Shown here: positions 59,108 to 64,000 of the stretch, piece after piece
Layout: every line of letters begins with the position of its first letter
Position numbering within the stretch: the stretch's first letter is position 1
Assembly (NCBI RefSeq): GCF_014204495.1
Contig: NZ_JACHLN010000001.1
Span: forward strand, 496,001-560,000
DNA length: 64,000 nucleotides
From: Sphingomonas kyeonggiensis
GTDB lineage: Bacteria > Pseudomonadota > Alphaproteobacteria > Sphingomonadales > Sphingomonadaceae
Direction: 5' to 3'
Translations under genes and position numbers: made by a program
Notes under the pieces: generated by a model
What the model was told of the DNA's origin: nothing
What the model saw: the letters and a program-made list of their open reading frames with translations, nothing else
Database searches by the model: none

Positions 59108-60220
59108 ATGAAGGCGACGATCGAACGCGCAACTCTGTTGAGGGGCTTGAGCCACGTCCAGTCCGTGGTCGAGCGGCGCAACACGATCCCCATTCTCTCC
59201 AACGTGCTGATCGAGGCACAGCCGGGCGGCGCGCTGCGCCTGATGGCGACCGACCTCGACCTGCAGATCGATGAGACGATCTCGGCGGCGGTTGACCAGC
59301 CGGGTGCGATCACCGTGCCGGCGCACACGCTGTTCGACATCGTGCGCAAGCTGCCCGAGGGCGCGCAGGTCGAGCTGACCGCCGCGGAAGGCCGCATCAC
59401 CGTCAATGCCGGGCGCGCGCGCTTCACGCTGTCGACGCTGCCGCGCGACGATTTCCCGATGATCGCCGAGGGCGAGCTGCCGACCGTGTTCGAGCTGCCG
59501 GCCGAGACGCTCAAGCAGATCATCGACAAGACCCGCTTCGCGATCTCGACCGAAGAGACGCGCTATTATCTCAACGGCATCTACCTGCATGTCGTCGACG
59601 AGGCGACGCCGGTGCTGCGCGCCGCCGCCACCGACGGCCACCGCCTCGCCCGCGTCACCGTGGCGCGTCCGGACGGCGCCGACGCGATGCCGGGCGTGAT
59701 CGTGCCGCGCAAGTGCGTGGGCGAACTGCGCAAGCTGCTCGAGGAAGTCGACGGCTCGATCGGCGTCTCGCTCTCGGCCTCGAAGATTCGCTTCGACCTG
59801 GGCCAGGCGATCCTGACCTCGAAGCTGATCGACGGCACCTTCCCGGATTACACCCGCGTGATCCCGACGGGGAACGACAAGCTGCTCAAGCTCGATCCGA
59901 AGAGCTTCATGGAAGGCGTCGACCGCGTCTCGACGATCGCGACCGAGAAGACCCGCGCGGTGAAGATGGCGCTGGAGCGCGACAAGATCATCCTGTCGGT
60001 GACCAGCCCCGAGAATGGCGCGGCGGCCGAGGAAGTGCCGGGCGACTATGCCGCGCTGCCTTTCGAGATCGGTTTCAACAGCCGCTACCTGATGGACATC
60101 CTCAACCAGATCGAAGGCGACCTGGTCGAAGTCCATCTGGCCGACGCCGCGGCGCCGACGCTGATCCGCGAGAACGACAAGTCGCCGGCGCTGTACGTGC
60201 TGATGCCGATGCGGGTGTAA
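59108..60220 (+). CDS. dnaN: DNA polymerase III sliding clamp, beta subunit
   Basis: A 370-residue beta clamp. The three-domain pattern is intact: ERRNTIPILSNVLIEA near 21, LPRDDFPMIAEGE near 115, RYYLNGIYLHV near 143, ATDGHRLARV near 162, and the canonical C-terminus ALYVLMPMRV. It tethers polymerases to DNA and also binds DnaA-regulatory factors. I chose the ATG at 59108 over a TTG one codon before. The downstream recF lies 2.8 kb away rather than adjacent. Confidence 0.98.
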   Translation: MKATIERATLLRGLSHVQSVVERRNTIPILSNVLIEAQPGGALRLMATDLDLQIDETISAAVDQPGAITVPAHTLFDIVRKLPEGAQVELTAAEGRITVNAGRARFTLSTLPRDDFPMIAEGELPTVFELPAETLKQIIDKTRFAISTEETRYYLNGIYLHVVDEATPVLRAAATDGHRLARVTVARPDGADAMPGVIVPRKCVGELRKLLEEVDGSIGVSLSASKIRFDLGQAILTSKLIDGTFPDYTRVIPTGNDKLLKLDPKSFMEGVDRVSTIATEKTRAVKMALERDKIILSVTSPENGAAAEEVPGDYAALPFEIGFNSRYLMDILNQIEGDLVEVHLADAAAPTLIRENDKSPALYVLMPMRV

Positions 60221-60247
60221 GCCTGCTGAAGGGTTGAGCCTGTCGCC

Positions 60248-60390
60248 ATTCCCCTCCCTGCAAGGGAGGGGTCAGGGGTGGGTTAGAAAAGGCCGGGCTC
60301 GATGCCCGGCCTTTTCTTTTATCACCACCGGCGAGCAGGGCTCGCTACGCTCGCAACCCACCCCCAACCCCTCCCTTTCAGGGAGGGGAG
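60248..60390 (+). repeat. Composite terminator-carrying repeat element B
   Basis: It begins 27 bp after the dnaN stop. The 70-bp arm (60248-60317) holds a GGGAGGGG palindrome and an intrinsic terminator and differs from element A at one base (T in A, C in B, at arm position 26). A 36-bp spacer (with GCGAGC/GCTCGC stems) leads to an inverted 37-bp arm (60354-60390). It lies in the same orientation relative to dnaN as element A does to the IalB-like gene. No other function is visible in the 60221-60409 gap. Confidence 0.85.
60286..60320 (+). terminator. Intrinsic terminator after dnaN, within element B
   Basis: AAAAGGCCGGGC and GCCCGGCCTTTT around TCGAT, then CTTTT. It is the same hairpin as at 56865-56895, in the opposite genomic orientation. 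Confidence 0.85.
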
Positions 60391-60409
60391 CAAGAAGAAG
60401 ACCCTCGCG

Positions 60410-61048
60410 TCAGGCGAACATGCCCCGGCGGATCGCCGCGATGATCGACACGACCATGTAGATCGCCGTCGAGAGCGTCATCAGCGTCCACAGGCTGACC
60501 TCGCCGACCAGGCCGAGCCGGGCGAGCGCGGCCCAGCCGAACAGGCCGAGCTGGGACAGCCAGAAGCTGCCGATCGACGCCTCGGCCAGCGCGGCACGGG
60601 TGAGCTCGTCGCTGCCGCGCCGGATCCGGGCGTTGAGCCAGACCTGGAGCGCGAGCAGCGCGGCGAGGCCGATCGCGACCGGGATCGCCGCATCGCCGGT
60701 ATAGCCGAAGCGGACGGCGAGCGGCGGGGCGAGCAGCAGCGCCGCGCCGAGGAGCAGGCCGATGCCGTTCAGCCGCAGATAGCGCAGCACCGTGCCGTCG
60801 AGCGGATCGCCCTCCTGATAATTCTCGGCCATGCGGCGATAGAGCGTGCTGCTCGACGCAGCGACGAGCGCGAACAGGCCGAGGAGCAGCAGCAGCGCGG
60901 CGAGCGCGGTCGAGGCGATGTCCTCGCCCGGCATTTGCTCGATCCAGTCGAACAGGCCGAATTGCCCGGCGGCGAAGCCGAGAACGAGACCGAACACGGC
61001 GCCGACCGCGGCGCGGACGAGCCGGCGGCGGGTCCCGGAACTAGCCAT
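60410..61048 (-). CDS. Integral membrane protein of unknown function
   Basis: A 212-residue protein with five to six membrane helices (for example AAVGAVFGLVLGFAAGQFG, ALAALLLLLGLFALVAAS and LGAALLLAPPLAVRFG). I do not recognise the family. The start overlaps the stop of an XRE regulator by 8 nt, so the pair forms one operon, a layout shared with regulators that control a cognate membrane protein. Confidence 0.78.
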   Translation of the reverse strand: MASSGTRRRLVRAAVGAVFGLVLGFAAGQFGLFDWIEQMPGEDIASTALAALLLLLGLFALVAASSSTLYRRMAENYQEGDPLDGTVLRYLRLNGIGLLLGAALLLAPPLAVRFGYTGDAAIPVAIGLAALLALQVWLNARIRRGSDELTRAALAEASIGSFWLSQLGLFGWAALARLGLVGEVSLWTLMTLSTAIYMVVSIIAAIRRGMFA

Positions 61049-61259
61049 TGGGGAGCTCGGGCGGGGTCCAGTCGTCGAGGAAGATGACATCGATGGGCAC
61101 TCCAAAGATCTTCGAAAGCCGCATCGCCAGCGGCAGGCTCGGGTCGTATTTGTCGGTCTCGACCGCATTGATCGTCTGGCGCGAAACGCCGAGCAGCCCG
61201 GCCAGATCGCCCTGGCTGAGGCCGGCCTCGGCCCGCAACACGCGCAGCCGGTTCTTCAT
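61041..61259 (-). CDS. XRE-family (Cro/CI-type) small regulator
   Basis: A 72-residue HTH protein of the YozG/HTH_XRE type: RLRVLRAEAGLSQGDLAGLL and VSRQTINAVETDKYDPSLPL, with IFGVPIDVIFLDD after the helices. Such single-domain regulators often control the adjacent membrane-protein gene. At least two palindromes immediately upstream are likely binding sites. The ATG at 61259 is used; an upstream extension would cross the operators. Confidence 0.88.
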   Translation of the reverse strand: MKNRLRVLRAEAGLSQGDLAGLLGVSRQTINAVETDKYDPSLPLAMRLSKIFGVPIDVIFLDDWTPPELPNG

Positions 61260-61285
61260 GCGTGGTGTCCAGAACTCTGTACCAT

Positions 61286-61305
61286 ATGACAAGAGTTCTT
61301 GTCAT
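61286..61305. promoter_or_regulatory. Candidate XRE operator O1
   Basis: ATGACAAGA and TCTTGTCAT form perfect 9-bp arms around GT, 27 bp upstream of the XRE start. It matches the reverse complement of O2 closely. Confidence 0.6.
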
Positions 61306-61319
61306 GCCTCGGTGGCAGC

Positions 61320-61337
61320 TGTCAAGAACTCTTGTCA
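61320..61337. promoter_or_regulatory. Candidate XRE operator O2
   Basis: TGTCAAGA and TCTTGTCA, a near-perfect copy of O1 (arms differ at one base), 15 bp away. Two adjacent sites would favour cooperative repression. Confidence 0.55.
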
Positions 61338-61389
61338 TCCGGGTTTCCGCTACGGCAGCATTGATTCCTTAACCCGACTCCTGTATTGA

Positions 61390-61400
61390 CACTCTTGTCA
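61390..61400. promoter_or_regulatory. Candidate XRE half-site near coq4
   Basis: CACTCTTGTCA, one half of the O1/O2 motif, 15 bp before the coq4 start. It overlaps a TTGACA hexamer (61386-61391) and could extend control to coq4. Confidence 0.35.
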
Positions 61401-61414
61401 GTAAGGAATCGCAT

Positions 61415-62179
61415 ATGGCCACCCAGCCCGCCCCGCAGGTCTTCAACCCCGGCATCCCGATGAAGCGGGAATGGGGCACCGCGTTCCGTGCATTGGGGCG
61501 GCTGCTCGCCAATGGCGACGATACCGAGCAGGTCTTCCGGATCATGCGCGCGCTCAATGGCGACGCGACGCAGAAGAGCTATCGCAAGCTGCTGACCATG
61601 CCCAATGGCGGGCGGATCGCCTTCCAGCATGTCGAGATGGCCGAGCGGCTGGGCGACCGCGCCTGGATCGAGGGCTTCGCCGAGGGCACGGTGGGCGCGG
61701 CCTATCGCAACTTCCTCGATTCGACCGGCTATTCGGCCGACGGGCTGGTCGCGGTGAGCATGGCCGAGGGCGCGTTCCAGAATGCCGACATCCAGCATCC
61801 CTATGCCTGGATGGGCCGGCGCGAGCGCGACATCCACGATTTGTGGCACGTGATCACCGGCTACCAGGCCGACGAGCATCTGGGCGAGGCCTGCCTGGTC
61901 GCTTTCTCCTATGCGCAGACCGGTGGGCTCGGCTGGGGGTTCATCGGCATGGGCGCGGCGCTCAAGAGCATCCGCATCACCCGCAAGCTGGATTTCTTCA
62001 AGGCCGTGATCGAGGGTTATCGCCACGGCAAGGCCGCGCAGTGGCTGCACGGCGAGGACTATGAGACCTTGCTCGCCGAGCCGCTCGATCAGGTCCGCAA
62101 GCGGCTGAACATCGGCGATCCGGTCAGGTACCGCAAGGCGCAGGCCAGCCTGGAAGCGGCCGGCCTGAAGGGGATCTAA
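61415..62179 (+). CDS. coq4: Coq4 family ubiquinone biosynthesis protein
   Basis: A 254-residue protein. The metal motif HDLWH at 141-145 with Glu158 (HDxxH-x12-E) and the surrounding ITGYQADEHLGE identify Coq4. Recent work on Coq4 indicates oxidative decarboxylation of the ubiquinone ring at C1; earlier it was seen as a scaffold. TAAGGA lies 7 bp before the ATG. It faces the XRE/membrane-protein operon. Confidence 0.93.
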   Translation: MATQPAPQVFNPGIPMKREWGTAFRALGRLLANGDDTEQVFRIMRALNGDATQKSYRKLLTMPNGGRIAFQHVEMAERLGDRAWIEGFAEGTVGAAYRNFLDSTGYSADGLVAVSMAEGAFQNADIQHPYAWMGRRERDIHDLWHVITGYQADEHLGEACLVAFSYAQTGGLGWGFIGMGAALKSIRITRKLDFFKAVIEGYRHGKAAQWLHGEDYETLLAEPLDQVRKRLNIGDPVRYRKAQASLEAAGLKGI

Positions 62180-62194
62180 ACCCCGCGCCCTTGC

Positions 62195-62944
62195 TTACGG
62201 CAGGTCCTTGATCGCGCCGCCGGCGTTCGGCTTCATCAGCGCGTCCATCGCACCGAAGATCTCGTCGGCCGACGTGACGGGCGCGGGCAGCTCGAAATGC
62301 TTGGCGTCGATCTCGGCGGTGTCGAGCGACTTGAACTCGATCAGCGGGCCGTCCTGCTTGGCCGCACCTTCCTCGATCGGCGTGACGCGCAGCGGCGTGC
62401 CCTTGGCGAACAGCTCGGTCAGACGCGCGGAGAAGCCGGTCTCCTCGGGGAACATCGCACCGAAGAAGCTGTTCACCGTGTCGATCGCGCGGCGGAACAC
62501 ATTGCCGACGGGCGTGAGCCTGGGGTCGGCGCTGACCACCATCTCGATATGCTTCTTCTTCGAAGCCTCGTCGCCCTTGAGCATCAGCAGCTTCCACGCC
62601 TCGCCCTGCTGGCCGGCGACGACTGCGGCGGTGCCCGGCGCGATGCCGAACTGGAACTCCTTGGCCTTGGGATCCTCGCTCTTGGGGATGAAGCCCTTGA
62701 CCAGATCGACCATCGCCTGGAGCTCGAAGACCTTGGTGCCTTCCTTGTCGGTGACGGCGATATAGTCGACGCCGTCGCGGTGGATGATCGTGAACTTGCC
62801 GCCGACGTCGAGCCGCGAATTGCCCCCGTCATCGACTTCGATCACCAGCTCCTTGCCGCCGGCATTGTAGCGCGCGGTGACGTCGGCCAGCGCCGGCATC
62901 GGCGCGAGCGCCAGGATCGTGGCAAGGAACAGCTTGGTACGCAT
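62195..62944 (-). CDS. Secreted protein of unknown function
   Basis: A 249-residue protein with a signal peptide (about 1-20, ending ALAD). The N-terminal 80 residues form a beta-rich domain resembling DUF4412-like folds ([34 protein letters not shown]). The rest is mixed, with [19 protein letters not shown] and [15 protein letters not shown]. The assignment is weak. It converges with coq4 (15 bp between stops) and is divergent from recF. Confidence 0.7.
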   Translation of the reverse strand: MRTKLFLATILALAPMPALADVTARYNAGGKELVIEVDDGGNSRLDVGGKFTIIHRDGVDYIAVTDKEGTKVFELQAMVDLVKGFIPKSEDPKAKEFQFGIAPGTAAVVAGQQGEAWKLLMLKGDEASKKKHIEMVVSADPRLTPVGNVFRRAIDTVNSFFGAMFPEETGFSARLTELFAKGTPLRVTPIEEGAAKQDGPLIEFKSLDTAEIDAKHFELPAPVTSADEIFGAMDALMKPNAGGAIKDLP

Positions 62945-63020
62945 GGTGGAACCCCCTTATTCGACGCCGGCGATCATCCGCGATGTCGCGCGCGGCGGCA
63001 ATAGCGGCTATCGGCGGGGA

Positions 63021-64000
63021 ATGGCAGTGTCCCGCCTCGTCCTGACCGACTTCCGCAACCATGAAGACGCCGTGCTCGTGCCCGGGCCCGGCTTCGTGGT
63101 GCTGAGCGGCGAGAATGGCGCGGGGAAGACCAATGTGCTGGAGGCGCTCTCGCTGCTCGCCCCCGGCCGGGGCCTGCGCCGCGCGCCGCTGACCGAGATG
63201 GCGCGGCAGGGCGGCAGCGGCGGGTTCGGCGTGGCGGCGCGGCTGACAGCCCCTCCCGCAATGCCCAGGCGCGGCGCACTCGGTGAGACTTCCCCCACCC
63301 CCAACCCCTCCCCTGAAGGGGAGGGGCTTGTAGATATAGGCACCGGCACCCAGGCGAGCGCGCCCGAACGGCGGCTGGTGCGGATCAACGGCGCGACCGC
63401 CGCCGCCACCAGCCTGGCCGAATGGGTTAGCGTTCTGTGGCTGACCCCGGCGATGGACCGGCTGTTCGTCGATGCGGCGGGCGAGCGGCGGCGCTTCCTC
63501 GACCGGCTGACGCTGGCGCTGAGCCCCGGCCATGCGCACCATTCGACCCGATACGAAGCCGCGATGCGCGAGCGCAATCGGCTGCTGGCGGAGGATGCCG
63601 CGCCAGACCCCGACTGGCTGACCGCGCTCGAGGCGCGGATGGCCGAGCATGGCGCGGCGATCGATGCCGCCCGGCGTGCGCTGGTCGTGGCGCTGGCCGA
63701 GCGGCTGGCGGCGCAGCCCGAGGGACCGTTCGCGCGGGCGGGGCTGGCACTGGAAGGCTGGCAAGGCGATGCCGACGCGCTCGCCCGCGAGCTGGCGGCC
63801 GGTCGCCGGCGCGACGCGGCGGCGGGCCGCACGCTGGCGGGTCCGCACCGCGCCGACCTGCTCGTCACGCATCTGGGGAAGAATCAGGCGGCGCATCTCT
63901 GCTCCACCGGCGAGCAGAAGGCGCTGCTGCTTGGGCTCGTCCTCGCCCATGCCGAGCTGGTCGCCGAGCGCGTGGCCCGCGCACCGATCCTGCTGCTCGA
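63021..64000 (+). CDS. recF: DNA replication/repair protein RecF, 3'-truncated, with an in-frame repeat insertion
   Basis: The frame is open from ATG 63021 to the window edge (at least 326 codons). The N-terminus [20 protein letters not shown] and Walker A GENGAGKT at 30-37 are Rec[25 protein letters not shown] follows, then GPHRADL, the ABC signature [20 protein letters not shown] and the start of Walker B (PILLLD) at the end. Residues 77-103 are an insertion encoded by a GC-rich palindromic element and include [11 protein letters not shown]; ordinary RecF proceeds directly from the strand ending AARL to a VRINGA strand after about 20 residues. RecF loads RecA at gaps with RecOR. No frameshift is seen, so the protein is probably made. 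Confidence 0.93.
   Translation, partial: MAVSRLVLTDFRNHEDAVLVPGPGFVVLSGENGAGKTNVLEALSLLAPGRGLRRAPLTEMARQGGSGGFGVAARLTAPPAMPRRGALGETSPTPNPSPEGEGLVDIGTGTQASAPERRLVRINGATAAATSLAEWVSVLWLTPAMDRLFVDAAGERRRFLDRLTLALSPGHAHHSTRYEAAMRERNRLLAEDAAPDPDWLTALEARMAEHGAAIDAARRALVVALAERLAAQPEGPFARAGLALEGWQGDADALARELAAGRRRDAAAGRTLAGPHRADLLVTHLGKNQAAHLCSTGEQKALLLGLVLAHAELVAERVARAPILLL
63248..63328. repeat. In-frame palindromic insertion element within recF
   Basis: An 81-bp segment bounded by perfect 10-bp inverted repeats, AGCCCCTCCC (63248-63257) and GGGAGGGGCT (63319-63328). Near its right end lies the palindrome CCCCTCCCC-TGAA-GGGGAGGGG with the CCCCCACCCCCAA flank also seen in elements A and B. Its length is a multiple of three, adding 27 codons without a stop. 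Confidence 0.8.

Noticed and set aside
56781..60390. CRISPR-like array of GGGAGGGG repeats
   Set aside because: The repeats are inverted, unevenly spaced, and lack regular unique spacers and any cas gene.
61386..61391. TTGACA hexamer before coq4 as a -35 box
   Set aside because: With 17-bp spacing the -10 would touch the start codon, giving a start site inside coq4, so it is more likely part of the regulator half-site region.
63248..63328. Insertion sequence or pseudogenisation of recF
   Set aside because: There is no transposase, the block is only 81 bp, and the recF frame with its later motifs stays intact to the window edge.

Overview
The window is chromosomal DNA from a GC-rich alphaproteobacterium, most likely a member of the Sphingomonadales such as Sphingomonas. 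This is inferred from gene content, without a database search: a PEP-CTERM regulator pair (PrsR/PrsT), bacterial Coq4, an hflK-hflC-degP run, a type I QueF, a PhoPQ-like system preceded by a PepSY protein, and intergenic palindromes of a style common in sphingomonads. Coding density is high. I found about 61 protein genes, no rRNA or tRNA, no CRISPR array, no prophage and no insertion sequence with a transposase.

Layout. 1-2.9 kb: end of a PEP-CTERM/exosortase regulatory locus. 2.9-11.2 kb: divergent TetR/SDR pair with two operator-like palindromes, a DUF815 ATPase, a DUF3060 protein, an orphan HisKA_2-type kinase, an ABC-F ATPase, and a PepSY-response regulator-histidine kinase operon. 11.4-19 kb: an acidic orphan protein, an LLM flavoenzyme, a nucleotidase-dapD pair, a tryptophan-degradation pair (kynA plus a class V PLP enzyme), UrcA facing a winged-helix/TPR regulator, and a CoA-binding protein. 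19-25.4 kb: envelope and protein quality control (Mrp ATPase, HflK, HflC, Do protease) and a HerA-like ATPase whose Shine-Dalgarno lies in a perfect hairpin. 25.4-38.8 kb: AI-2E permease, ArsR-AHSA1 pair with operator, OPT transporter, a GH130-GT4 pair, QueF, and a sulfurtransferase-metC-mscS-FemAB-like run.

38.9-46.1 kb: a minus-strand block of three large membrane proteins (two are tandem paralogues, one GT-C-like), a Vgb-like beta-propeller protein and a lipoprotein. 46.3-55 kb: argG, cfa, a molybdopterin oxidoreductase-cytochrome b-TSUP module, and a coupled rlmN-LRR-like-GNAT operon. 55-64 kb: LysR, DUF4168, IalB-like, phosphatase, porin-like barrel, dnaN, an XRE-membrane protein operon with repeated operators facing coq4, a secreted protein and the start of recF.

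The most unusual structure is in the short repeats. Two composite elements of about 150 bp (56781-56933 and 60248-60390) share a 70-base arm, 69/70 identical, that carries an intrinsic terminator; each sits just downstream of a gene (ialB-like and dnaN) in the matching orientation. A related GC-rich palindrome fills the gap between two convergent genes at 25371-25393. Another relative, bounded by 10-bp inverted repeats, sits in frame inside recF (63248-63328, 81 bp) and adds 27 codons. A second family of REP/REPIN-like inverted repeats lies at 30018-30117 and 56676-56751, with a half copy at 38863-38886.
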